From assembly GCA_023409535.1 (NCBI GenBank), contig JAEYGZ010000013.1, positions 186,001-250,000 on the forward strand: 64,000 bases of DNA, read 5' to 3'. Position 1 is the first letter of the stretch. Each line of letters opens with the position of its first letter. Shown here in pieces: positions 35,201-43,426 of this stretch. The stretch comes from Bacillota bacterium (GTDB taxonomy: Bacteria > Bacillota > Clostridia > Lachnospirales > Lachnospiraceae). Position numbers and translations under genes: made by a program. A model generated the notes under the pieces. That model did no database searches and had not been told where the DNA came from. It saw only the letters and a program-made list of their open reading frames with translations.

Positions 35201-35688
35201 CAGGAACACAGGATAACAATATCCATTATTTCCTGGGCTGTGCTTATGAAATGCTGGGGGATGAGCAGGCTGGGAGGTACCATTATACCCTGGCTTCCAA
35301 CGGTATCGCAGAGCCTGCAGGAATGATGTTCTATAATGACCAGCCGGCGGACATGATCCTGTACCAGGGGCTTGCAAACCTCAAGCTGGGTGAGGCGGAG
35401 CCTGCAAGAAGCAGGTTTGAGAAATTAATTGCTTATGGCAGGGAGCATATGGAGGATTTCGTGAAAATCGATTACTTTGCAGTATCCTTGCCCGATTTTT
35501 TGATTTTTGATGAAAATCTGAATAAGAAGAATAAGGTTCATTGTCATTACCTGACAGGGCTTGGTTATTATGGTCTCGGCCGGCGGGATCTTGCGGAGAG
35601 TGAGCTTAAGAAAGCCAGGGAGCTTGACCCGTCAGATTTCAGCGTTGCGGTTCACCTGAGCTATATTGAGCAGGATGCCGTATGCTGA
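32296..35688 (+). CDS. DUF5107 domain protein with tetratricopeptide repeats
   Basis: The 1130-residue protein begins with a beta-sandwich DUF5107 domain (residues about 25-345; GGRIQRALDKTNHYDFVYYN, ISGGIEFNWPQHHRPSTF), related in look to mutarotase-like sugar-binding folds. A long helical C-terminal half carries TPR units, for example near residues 550-660 and 770-830 (YQLGLAYFYQGKYEEAYKQF; HYYLGNLWYDKKQYDRAFNC). No signal peptide is seen, so it is cytoplasmic. Genes of this family occur with glycosidases and AraC regulators; here it lies between an AraC gene and a GH2 gene. Its biochemical role is not known. Confidence 0.85.
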   Translation: MQDSSVQENTVRIWEEAVVLPTYEAGVPDKNPMFLEKRVYQGSSGKIYPYPVIDRIYDEKKDKKYNAVFLENRYLKIMILPELGGRIQRALDKTNHYDFVYYNEVIKPALVGLTGPWISGGIEFNWPQHHRPSTFLPVDYMLKENEDGSKTVWINEIDPMYGTKGAAGFTLYPDKAYLEIRGQLYNRTALAQTFLWWANPAVPANENTMSVFPPDVHAVYDHGKRDVSEFPIAKGTYYKVDYSGGVDISRYKNIPVPTSYMAYRSDYNFIGGYDLAKRAGILHVADHHISPGKKQWTWGNGDFGRAWERNLTDENGPYIELMTGVYTDNQPDFTWLKPFEEKTFTQYFMPYKEVGRVKSASTYAAVGMELEPSSEGGNCAAVCIYAAGVFQHARILLTNRNSDPYLDVTVSLSPEAVYQNKVSVENCEEKDLILMVYAEDGRSLVEYKPQQAETVELPEAALPVLLPEQVESLEELYLIGLHMEQYRHATYDPDPYYLEGLKRDSTDIRLNTAYGTLLLRRGLFAESEPYFMNAIKKLQLRNPNPYDSEAMYQLGLAYFYQGKYEEAYKQFRKAAWSNEQQENSYYYAAAIEALQGNYENALQFVELGLVKNSHNLKARGLKSSLLRLFGRAEEAVAYSKESLTLDSFDYRTGYEEYLLAKEQGESERAKELISALKLRMRDQVNTYLEIAQDFAETGFYQEAIGLLGECYSDHPMLKYYEAYYHMLLEDEAKAQACLKEAQDRPSLYCFPNKLTDIIVLTKAISKNSSDDRAHYYLGNLWYDKKQYDRAFNCFMKSAEINPAFATVHRNLALIYYNKQQDPDQARRCMEEAYRLDTSDARILLELDQLYKKCGVSVEERRKLYLDHPEAVKLRDDLYTEYVTLHNLTGQYEEAHRLIMDRQFHPWEGGEGKISRQYVLSLTQMARELLLTEAGTSKENGINPENIRLAIVYLMRALIYPQNLGEGKLAGTQDNNIHYFLGCAYEMLGDEQAGRYHYTLASNGIAEPAGMMFYNDQPADMILYQGLANLKLGEAEPARSRFEKLIAYGREHMEDFVKIDYFAVSLPDFLIFDENLNKKNKVHCHYLTGLGYYGLGRRDLAESELKKARELDPSDFSVAVHLSYIEQDAVC

Positions 35689-35731
35689 CAGGCAAAGGCG
35701 TTATGAAGTATCATGCGAGGAGGGTTAAGCG

Positions 35732-38521
35732 ATGAGAATAATTGATCTGAAGGGTAGCTGGAAGGTTAGAATTGACGGTGATAAGATCTATGATGCCATC
35801 CTGCCGGGAACCTTGGATGAGAATAAGATCGGGCATAAGGATTCGAGCGCAAATCAATGGAAGGCTGAGGAAGGAGCAAAGCTTAATCCGGAGGTCATTA
35901 CCACAAGACTTACGAGAAGGTATACCTATGAAGGCCCGGCAATCTTTAGGAAGGATTTCGATGCCGGTATACCGGATGGCGCAGGGGACAATGGAAGGGC
36001 AGCTTTTGAGCAGGGGGACAGAATCTTTCTGGAAGCGGAACGCAGCCGTAAGCTTAGCTTATTCATCGATGGACAGGCAGTGGAGGAGTATCAGGCTGGT
36101 ACGGTATCCACACCATATATTTTTGAAGTATCAGACAAGCTGAAAGCCGGGAGCAGAATAGAGCTGGTTTGTGATAATTCCTATCCGGGATGGCCTCATG
36201 ATGCTATTGTCTATTCATCCGCTGCAACAGATGAAACTCAGACCAACTGGAACGGAATACTGGGTTACTTTCGGCTTCGCATAGAAAAGCAGGTATTTCT
36301 GTCAAAGGTAAGAATTTATCCGAAAGGAAACACGATTACCGTACTTGTGGATATTGATGCGGGGATACCATATGAAGGAGTACTGAGAATTGACTGTGCG
36401 GCTTTGGATTACGCGGCTTTGGATTACGCGGCATTGAATTATGCTGCATTGGATTATGCTGCGTTGGACAGTACAGCATCAGAAAACGGTTCGGTATTGG
36501 AGCGTAAGATTACGCTGGCGGCGGGACAGTATACCATTTCCTTTGAGAACTTGCCGGTATCACCTGATTGCAGGCTATGGGATGAATACGAAGGAAATCT
36601 CTATGAGCTTCACGTATCAGGGGATGGATTGGACGGCTGGAGCGATACGTTTGGTATCCGGGAGTTTGGAGAGAACAGCAGGGGCCGGCTTGCATTAAAC
36701 GGAAGAACAATCTTTTTACGAAGCGAGGCTAACTGCTGTGTATTTCCTGAGACCGGGCATATGCCCCTTACGGTAGAGGAATGGATTAAGATATTGAATG
36801 CTTATAAAGAATACGGGATCAACTGCCTGCGTTTTCATTCCCATTGTCCGCCGGATGCAGCCTTTACAGCGGCGGACAGGCTGGGCATACTGCTTCAGCC
36901 TGAGCTTTCCCATTGGAATCCCAGGGATGCTTTTGAAACGGAAGAAAGCTGGAATTACTATCAGCTTGAGCTGCGGCAGCTTCTGTCGGCTTATGCCAAC
37001 CACCCGTCCTTTGTGATGCTTACCTTCGGTAATGAGCTTCATACCGGTGAATTGGGGCATCATAGAATGAAGGAGCTGTTAGCCGGGGCAAAGGCCATGG
37101 ATCCCACAAGGCTTTATGCCATCGGCTCCAACGTCCATTATGGCAGTCGGGGAGCGGATGGGGAAAGTGATTTTTACACCTCCTCCAACTATTACGACAA
37201 AATGCTGCGGGGAACCTCAAGTCCCATGTGCGGATATATCAATCATTGTTATCCGAACACAAAGACAAATTTCAGCCAGGTACTGGAAGAGCTGCGCGCA
37301 AACTGCAGGAAGCCGGTATTTAGCTTTGAGGTGGGTCAATATGAGGTGCTTCCTGACTTTGAGGAGATCAATGACTATCAAGGTGTAACGCTTCCGGACA
37401 ATTTAACCTATATAAAGGAGCAGGTAACGCGGAAGGGCTTTCTAAAGGAATGGAGGAGGAGAGTGGAGGCCACCGGTGAACTTGCTCTCCTTGCTTATCG
37501 CGAGGAAATTGAAGCGGTTTTGCGCACAGGAGGACTCTCCGGAATCTCATTGCTTGGTTTGCAGGATTTCCCCGGTCAGGGGACGGCCCTGGTAGGGATG
37601 CTGGATGCCCATTTGAAACCGAAGCTCTATGCATTCGCACGCCCGGAACGCTTCCGGTCCTTCTTTTGTGAGGCCGTACCCCTGGTATTCATGGACCGTT
37701 ATACCTATTCGAAGGAAGATACCCTGACAGCCGGGATTGCACTTGCCAATTACGGGAAAGTAACTGTCACTGCCATTACCTATTATGAGCTGCGGGAAGC
37801 CAATAAGGTGATTCTGAGCGGAGAGCTGCCGGCAGCAGTCTTTCCCTGCGGTGAGGTAACGGCAGCAGGAAGGATTGCAATTGCGCTCAGAGATATTATA
37901 TCTCCCCGGAAGCTGACTTTATCAGTGATGATTGGAGAATATAGAAATGAATATCCGGTCTGGGTATATCCGGATCAGAGGAAGGAGCCGTCAGACAGGG
38001 TGGTAATTGCTGCTGTCTGGTCAGAGGCGGTACAGGCGCTGGAGAGAGGAGCACGGGTGCTGTATTCTCCGAAGGCGGATGAGGAACATTTTCCTTCCTC
38101 CGTCCAGGCACAATTTACCACGGATTTCTGGTCGGTTGGAACCTTTCCGGCACAAAGCGGTTGTATGGGCTGTATGATGGACCCATCCCATGCTGTATTT
38201 CAGGAATTTCCTACGGAAGCTCATTCCAACTGGCAATGGTGGCCTATGTCCAATGGCCGTGCGGTGATTCTCCCCGAGATAATGGAGGAACCGATTATTA
38301 CTGTAATAGACTGCTATGCAAGACTTCGCAGACTGGCTTTTCTGTTTGAGGTAAAGGTTGGATCCGGATACCTTATGGTCAGCAGTATGGGATTGCTGGA
38401 GAAACAGGAATATCCCGAGGTTCGTGCTCTCACAGAAAGTATATTAGGCTATATGGCTTCCGGGCAATTTGAGCCAAAACAGACAGTTACACTGGAAGCC
38501 TTACAAGAGATAATTAGATAA
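35732..38521 (+). CDS. Glycoside hydrolase family 2 enzyme
   Basis: The 929-residue protein has a GH2 N-terminal jelly-roll (residues about 1-180), an immunoglobulin-like domain and a TIM barrel (about 310-640). The acid/base is E435 in FGNELH and the nucleophile E533 in SFEVGQYE. A C-terminal domain of about 280 residues follows. No signal peptide, so it is probably cytoplasmic. It may be a beta-galactosidase, beta-glucuronidase or a more distant activity; the sequence does not decide. Residues 223-247 hold a five-fold AALDY repeat. It follows the DUF5107 gene by 43 bp with a GAGGAGGG ribosome site. Confidence 0.85.
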   Translation: MRIIDLKGSWKVRIDGDKIYDAILPGTLDENKIGHKDSSANQWKAEEGAKLNPEVITTRLTRRYTYEGPAIFRKDFDAGIPDGAGDNGRAAFEQGDRIFLEAERSRKLSLFIDGQAVEEYQAGTVSTPYIFEVSDKLKAGSRIELVCDNSYPGWPHDAIVYSSAATDETQTNWNGILGYFRLRIEKQVFLSKVRIYPKGNTITVLVDIDAGIPYEGVLRIDCAALDYAALDYAALNYAALDYAALDSTASENGSVLERKITLAAGQYTISFENLPVSPDCRLWDEYEGNLYELHVSGDGLDGWSDTFGIREFGENSRGRLALNGRTIFLRSEANCCVFPETGHMPLTVEEWIKILNAYKEYGINCLRFHSHCPPDAAFTAADRLGILLQPELSHWNPRDAFETEESWNYYQLELRQLLSAYANHPSFVMLTFGNELHTGELGHHRMKELLAGAKAMDPTRLYAIGSNVHYGSRGADGESDFYTSSNYYDKMLRGTSSPMCGYINHCYPNTKTNFSQVLEELRANCRKPVFSFEVGQYEVLPDFEEINDYQGVTLPDNLTYIKEQVTRKGFLKEWRRRVEATGELALLAYREEIEAVLRTGGLSGISLLGLQDFPGQGTALVGMLDAHLKPKLYAFARPERFRSFFCEAVPLVFMDRYTYSKEDTLTAGIALANYGKVTVTAITYYELREANKVILSGELPAAVFPCGEVTAAGRIAIALRDIISPRKLTLSVMIGEYRNEYPVWVYPDQRKEPSDRVVIAAVWSEAVQALERGARVLYSPKADEEHFPSSVQAQFTTDFWSVGTFPAQSGCMGCMMDPSHAVFQEFPTEAHSNWQWWPMSNGRAVILPEIMEEPIITVIDCYARLRRLAFLFEVKVGSGYLMVSSMGLLEKQEYPEVRALTESILGYMASGQFEPKQTVTLEALQEIIR
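36398..36472 (+). repeat. Five in-frame 15-bp tandem repeats in the GH2 gene
   Basis: Five 15-bp units encode AALDY, AALDY, AALNY, AALDY and AALDS. The first two units (36398-36427) are identical at DNA level, which indicates recent duplication. They fall between the first two beta-domains, probably in a loop, and do not disturb the frame. Confidence 0.9.
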
Positions 38522-38637
38522 CAGAGATAATCCGCTTTATGTAATAAATGGCAGATGAAGGATAATATATTATTACTGACCAGGTGGAATCTGTTCCTGT
38601 TGTGAATGGGGTAAGATTGGAAAGGCGTAGATATTAT

Positions 38638-39942
38638 ATGGAGATATATGTTGTACAGCCGGGGGATACCATTGAAATGATTGCTGCCAGATTTGAAGTG
38701 TCTGTTATAAGCCTGATTCAATATAATGAGCTTGACAGTCCCTATAATCTGGTCCCGGGGCAAACTATCGTAATTGCACATCCAAGACTGACTTATACGG
38801 TCAGAGAGGGGGATACCTTATCGGATATTTCTATCATATTTGGTGTTTCAATCGTACAATTACTGAGAAATAATCCATTCCTTACACAAAGAGATCAACT
38901 TTTTTCCGGAGAGACTCTGGTGATCAGTTATAACACTGAGGGTGAGATTACGACAAATGGCTTTGCTTACCCGTATATTAATCAAGAGACACTGATTAAG
39001 ACGCTTCCTTCTTTGACCTATTTAAATATTTTTAATTATCGGGCTACTGCCCAGGGAGAAATCAGCAGCTATTACGATGACACGGATATTATCAATATTG
39101 CCAAAGAGTATGGGACGGCTCCGATTATGATGGTAACTACGCTGACAACCCTGGGAGAGCCGGATCTGGAGGCGGCTTATGAGAATTTAATGAATGAGAT
39201 ATATCAGCAAAATATTGTGAATAATTCTATTGAAATCGTAAGAAGAAAGGGTTTTATGGGTTTGAATCTGGTATTTACCTATGTGAATAATACGAATCGG
39301 CCCTTATATGAGAATCTCACAAGAAAATTTATCGCACGGTTTCAGGAGGAAGGGTATCTCTTTTTTATTACAATTAATTTAAGTCAGGATTATCTGGAAA
39401 GCGATATCAGCTATTCGCAAATCGATTATTCCGGTCTTAGTCTGACCTCGGAAAGTATTATGTTCACGAACCTTATCTGGGGTATTAATTACGGTCCGCC
39501 GGTGCCTGTGACTTCGATCAGTGCATTGCAGGAATTTATAGAATTTGCAATCACAATCATTGCTCCCGAGAGAATTGTTATCGGAATTCCTGTTCTGGGT
39601 TATGACTGGCAGATTCCCTATGAGGCAGGCAGGTCGGAGGCAAATTCGATCACAGTCAATTCCGCCTTAAGTCTGGCCCGTGAAGTAGGAGCTGCCATTG
39701 AATTTGAACAGGTTTCACAAACACCTTATTTTATGTATAATCAATATATTGTAAATGTTCCTATTCTGCATTTAGTCAGGTTTGTGGATGCACGTACCAT
39801 AGACGCATTGGGAAATTTAATATCACAATATCATCTGAATGGCATAGGCATATGGAACATTATGACTTATTATGCGCAGCTGTGGCTGGTGATCAATTCC
39901 CAATATAATATTATAAAAATACTGCCTGATCAGCTGGATTAA
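38638..39942 (+). CDS. LysM-GH18 protein of SleL/YaaH type, catalytic acid lost
   Basis: The 434-residue protein has two LysM peptidoglycan-binding modules (residues about 2-46 and 51-97) and a GH18 barrel (about 105-425). This is the layout of SleL/YaaH spore cortex N-acetylglucosaminidases. The GH18 DxxDxDxE motif is replaced by GFMGLNLVFTYV, so the catalytic Glu is T214 and both key Asp are Met and Val. No signal peptide is present, as in other spore-coat LysM proteins. It may be a structural or binding protein. ATG 38638 has only a weak ribosome site (GAAAGG). Confidence 0.82.
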   Translation: MEIYVVQPGDTIEMIAARFEVSVISLIQYNELDSPYNLVPGQTIVIAHPRLTYTVREGDTLSDISIIFGVSIVQLLRNNPFLTQRDQLFSGETLVISYNTEGEITTNGFAYPYINQETLIKTLPSLTYLNIFNYRATAQGEISSYYDDTDIINIAKEYGTAPIMMVTTLTTLGEPDLEAAYENLMNEIYQQNIVNNSIEIVRRKGFMGLNLVFTYVNNTNRPLYENLTRKFIARFQEEGYLFFITINLSQDYLESDISYSQIDYSGLSLTSESIMFTNLIWGINYGPPVPVTSISALQEFIEFAITIIAPERIVIGIPVLGYDWQIPYEAGRSEANSITVNSALSLAREVGAAIEFEQVSQTPYFMYNQYIVNVPILHLVRFVDARTIDALGNLISQYHLNGIGIWNIMTYYAQLWLVINSQYNIIKILPDQLD

Positions 39943-39966
39943 CTAAATAATGTCCTTTTAACATAA

Positions 39967-40566
39967 TCATAAATACTTTTTAATGAATTCGTCAATGCTG
40001 CGAAAATCCGCAAGCCGTTCCTTAATGGTTTCATAATCCCAGTCCCACCACCGGGATTTTTCAATTTTTTCAATCACCTCATCGCTGAAACGCATGGTGA
40101 TTGTCTTTGCGGGAACTCCTGCTGCAATGGAGTAGGGTGCCACATCCTTGGTCACCACGGAACCGGTGCCGATGACGGCTCCGTTTCCTATGGTGACTCC
40201 CGGCATGATACTGGCATTATGTCCGATCCAGACATCATTTCCGATGGTCACAAGCCTGGACTCACGCCATGCAAAAAAGTCCGTATCATTGGAACCCAGG
40301 CCGAATAATTCGCTGCGGTAGGTAAAATGATGCTGTGCCACTCTGGTATAAGTAGGGTGGTTGCCGGGGTTAATCCGGACAAAGCTTGCGATGGAGCAGA
40401 ATTTGCCGATTCTTGCATAATCAATCTGATTATAACCGGCACAATAAGTAAAGTCCCCTATAGTAACATTGTTAAGGACACTGTGGGCTTGAAGCTGTGT
40501 ATAAGCTCCCAGTGTCGTATTCTCCAGTACTACATCTTCTTCTATGGTAGGTTCTATTCCAAGCAT
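39967..40566 (-). CDS. Hexapeptide-repeat acyltransferase of phosphonate clusters
   Basis: The 199-residue protein is a left-handed beta-helix transferase: repeated [LIV]-G-x4 units (IGNDVWIGHNASIMPGVTIG near residue 108; GAVIGTGSVVTKDV) and the C-terminal AGVPAKTITMRF. It belongs with the transferase family found at the end of phn operons and CatB-like xenobiotic acetyltransferases. By position it may acetylate aminoalkylphosphonates or an intermediate, like PhnO does with another fold. Its start overlaps the end of the PHP gene by 13 bp. Last gene of the phn operon. Confidence 0.82.
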   Translation of the reverse strand: MLGIEPTIEEDVVLENTTLGAYTQLQAHSVLNNVTIGDFTYCAGYNQIDYARIGKFCSIASFVRINPGNHPTYTRVAQHHFTYRSELFGLGSNDTDFFAWRESRLVTIGNDVWIGHNASIMPGVTIGNGAVIGTGSVVTKDVAPYSIAAGVPAKTITMRFSDEVIEKIEKSRWWDWDYETIKERLADFRSIDEFIKKYL

Positions 40567-41369
40567 ATTGCTCTTACCCCGCTTTCTTCAGAGAGATAAT
40601 CTCCAATACCGAAGGGCTGCGGCTCGTAGGTGCCGTGATAATCACTGCCGCCGGTAAGGAAAAGTCCGAATTCTTCCGCATATATTTTGATAATCTCCAT
40701 ATCCTCCGTACAATTGGCATGGTGATTCAGCTCTAAACCGTCAAGACCGTATTCCAACAGCTGCGGGATCAGATAGAAATTCTGCTGCTGACCGCTGTGG
40801 GCAAGTACTGCCAGACCGCCGGCCTTCTTGATTGTTTCCACAGCCTTGAATACGTCAATGTATTGAATATCAAAGGCACAGATACCATTGTTCTTAAAGA
40901 TGGAATGATAAAAGCCTCCGAACATCTCCTCTGCCTGGCCGGTGGATACCAGGTAGTCCATAATATGCTGCTTATAGAGATACTTTCCGTCAGCTCTATG
41001 CAGTTTTTCTTCGGGCAGGGAATAGCCCTGCTGTCTGAGAAGCTCAGCCTGCCTCTCGGAATTTTGGTTCCGTGCCTCCAGCAGAGGTCGGGTAAGCTCG
41101 GTAATAAGTTCCGGGTTGCGAATGCCGTAGCCCAGTATATGGGCACGCAGATTATTTTCCGGATCGACAGCGGAAATCTCAATGCCGCCGAGTACCTTTA
41201 CCCTGGTTGTGTCTTTCAGCCGATCAATCCTCAGGCAATGTGACAGGGTGTCATGATCAGTTATGGCGATGGCATCCAGTCCTTTCTTCTCTGCAATTTT
41301 GATAATTTCCTCGATAGAATCACTTCCGTCCGACACGGTGGAATGAATGTGAAGATCTGCTTTTTTCAT
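40554..41369 (-). CDS. phnPP: PHP-family phosphoribosyl cyclic phosphate diphosphodiesterase
   Basis: The 271-residue protein has PHP-domain metal motifs: ADLHIHSTVSDGS near residue 4, ITDHDTLSHC near residue 35, LAHSG near residue 195 and GSDYHGTYEP near residue 240. PHP enzymes in phn operons, first shown in Eggerthella, open 5-phosphoribosyl 1,2-cyclic phosphate and remove the phosphate, giving ribose 5-phosphate. Here no phnP or phnN is present, which fits this enzyme doing that step. ATG 41369 follows GGAGG; an upstream in-frame ATG at 41441 lacks support. Confidence 0.82.
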   Translation of the reverse strand: MKKADLHIHSTVSDGSDSIEEIIKIAEKKGLDAIAITDHDTLSHCLRIDRLKDTTRVKVLGGIEISAVDPENNLRAHILGYGIRNPELITELTRPLLEARNQNSERQAELLRQQGYSLPEEKLHRADGKYLYKQHIMDYLVSTGQAEEMFGGFYHSIFKNNGICAFDIQYIDVFKAVETIKKAGGLAVLAHSGQQQNFYLIPQLLEYGLDGLELNHHANCTEDMEIIKIYAEEFGLFLTGGSDYHGTYEPQPFGIGDYLSEESGVRAICLE

Positions 41370-41444
41370 ATGAATCCTCCATACTGACAATGCCCGCAAA
41401 TTCGAGCTGTAAAGGTAGAGCTTTGCATTGGTCAGACACAATAT

Positions 41445-42137
41445 TCACACTAAAGTTCCCTCTGATATGTTATATACCTTATCGCAAACACCCTCCATGA
41501 ATTCCAGGTCATGGAAGATACCGATCATACTGGTATTCTTATCTTTGAGTTTCTTTAGCATCTCTTTGACCAGCAGCTTTGTCTTATTATCCAGGGAAGC
41601 GGTGGGCTCATCCAACAGCATCAGTCTGGGGTGCTTGACCATGGCATGGGCAAGATTAAGTCTTAAACGCTCCCCGCCGGAGAAGGTACCCGGATAGATA
41701 TCCCACAGATTCTCCGGCAATTTAAAATATGCCAGCATTTCCTCAGCCTTCTGCTGTGCGGTGCCGTCTTCTTCTCCCATCTCCAGGAGAGCGCTCATGA
41801 CATGCTCCTTTGCGGTTGTTCTTGGCATTACGTTCAAAAACTGGGAGACATATCCGATCTCGTATTTACGAAGGTACAGTATTTCACGTTCGGAAGCAGC
41901 AGCAAGATTGATGCTGCCGAAGGCCTCACTGTCATAATAAATTGCACCCTGCTCAGGCAGATAGGTGCGATTGATACATTTTAATATTGTTGATTTACCG
42001 GCACCGGACAGTCCTACAATACCGATGAATTCGCCCTTACCCAGGGAGAAGCTGATATTCTGGCAGGACTTAATCTCCCTGTTCAGGTTGTGCAGGTAAA
42101 AGTTTTTACCTAAACCTTCTATTTGTAATATCTCCAT
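41445..42137 (-). CDS. phnL: C-P lyase complex ATP-binding protein PhnL
   Basis: The 230-residue ABC-type ATPase has Walker A GLSGAGKST (near residue 42), signature FSGGERLRLNLAHAM and Walker B LMLLDEPTASLD. The sequence and its place after phnM identify PhnL. In the known pathway PhnI with G, H and L attaches the phosphonate to ribose triphosphate in place of adenine. It shows no membrane partner. The gene lies 59 bp after phnM. Confidence 0.92.
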   Translation of the reverse strand: MEILQIEGLGKNFYLHNLNREIKSCQNISFSLGKGEFIGIVGLSGAGKSTILKCINRTYLPEQGAIYYDSEAFGSINLAAASEREILYLRKYEIGYVSQFLNVMPRTTAKEHVMSALLEMGEEDGTAQQKAEEMLAYFKLPENLWDIYPGTFSGGERLRLNLAHAMVKHPRLMLLDEPTASLDNKTKLLVKEMLKKLKDKNTSMIGIFHDLEFMEGVCDKVYNISEGTLV

Positions 42138-42196
42138 AGTATAACCATGCCTTTCAGAAGTTTACATAATTTGACACATCCACTCAATCATTCACA

Positions 42197-43378
42197 CTAT
42201 TTTCTGTACTCAACCCGTGAGGTGGTATTGCCATCTACAAGTACGTGGGTGATGACAGGATAACCGTCCAGGTTATCTATAATTAGCAGGTCCGCCTTCT
42301 TACCGGCTTCCACGGAGCCGTAATCCTGGTCTATCTTCATAGCCCTGGCAGGATTTAAGGTAGCCCTGTTGATCATCTCATGAAGTGCGATTCCGTATTT
42401 TTGATGCATGATGAATATACTGTGGAGGATGGCAGGAGGATAGTAGTCGGAGCAGAGGATATCCGCACAGTCTTCCATAATTGCCTCTGCAGCAGACATA
42501 TTTCCGGAATGGGAGCCGCCCAGTAAGATATTCGGAGCACCCACAACGGTATGAAATCCCATGTGCTTCGCTGACTTTGCTGTCTTTACATGGATGGGAA
42601 ATTCACTGATATCCACACCGATTGCCTGATTAACCGCCAGCTTTTCTTCACAGTCGTCATCATGGGAGGCCGCCGGGATACCGGCGGCATGCGCAAGCTC
42701 GGTGAGCTCCTTCAGCTGCTCAAAGGATAATACGGATTTGTTCCTGTGGTATTCGATAATCCCTTCCATTCCCAAGGTCTCAATCTCTTTTCCGTGATAC
42801 TTGGAGATGGTATTCTCATAGATGGCCAGGTCCCTGTATTGTCCCTGGCCGGGGGAGTGATCCATGAAGGATATTTCATGAATTTTTTTTGTCGCAATCA
42901 TTTCCCTGGCAATATCAAAGGCTTCAAAGTGGTCAATCTCAATACGCAGGTGAAGGCGGTGATGGATCAAGTGATTTCTGTTATGGATATTCTCAATCAG
43001 ATCGGCAATTTTCTTCACATTTTCCTTGGTTCTAAGCGGTGATTTGCCGAAAAATTCATCCTTATATAAGGATACGGAATGGTACATGGTGGTGATGCCC
43101 AGATGCAGCAGCTCCCGTTCACATTCCTTTAAAGCAAGCTCCAGGTCCATCCGGGAAGTGGGGCGGGGCTGAATAAACTGTTCGATTTTATCAGAATGTA
43201 CGTCAATAAAACCGGGGGTGATATACCTGTCATGTGCGTCAATGATTCGGTCGGCTTTTTGAATGCATTCATCGTTACTGTTAACAAATGCTTTGATTCG
43301 TTCCCCTTCGATTATGAGTACTTTATTCTCCTGGATTCCGCCGGGGGTTATGATTTTTCCGTTTTTTATTGCAATCAA
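42197..43378 (-). CDS. phnM: Ribose 1-methylphosphonate 5-triphosphate diphosphatase PhnM
   Basis: This 393-residue amidohydrolase has the metal motif GFIDVHSDKIEQ (near residue 55), the Phn-specific PRPTSRMDLELAL and the C-terminal GKKADLLIID. PhnM removes pyrophosphate from alpha-D-ribose 1-methylphosphonate 5-triphosphate before C-P cleavage. The length is near that of E. coli PhnM. It lies between phnK and phnL. Confidence 0.95.
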   Translation of the reverse strand: MIAIKNGKIITPGGIQENKVLIIEGERIKAFVNSNDECIQKADRIIDAHDRYITPGFIDVHSDKIEQFIQPRPTSRMDLELALKECERELLHLGITTMYHSVSLYKDEFFGKSPLRTKENVKKIADLIENIHNRNHLIHHRLHLRIEIDHFEAFDIAREMIATKKIHEISFMDHSPGQGQYRDLAIYENTISKYHGKEIETLGMEGIIEYHRNKSVLSFEQLKELTELAHAAGIPAASHDDDCEEKLAVNQAIGVDISEFPIHVKTAKSAKHMGFHTVVGAPNILLGGSHSGNMSAAEAIMEDCADILCSDYYPPAILHSIFIMHQKYGIALHEMINRATLNPARAMKIDQDYGSVEAGKKADLLIIDNLDGYPVITHVLVDGNTTSRVEYRK

Positions 43379-43426
43379 TTTGATTTCTCCTTATGGATCA
43401 TATGATGTATCATCCGAACGTAACGT

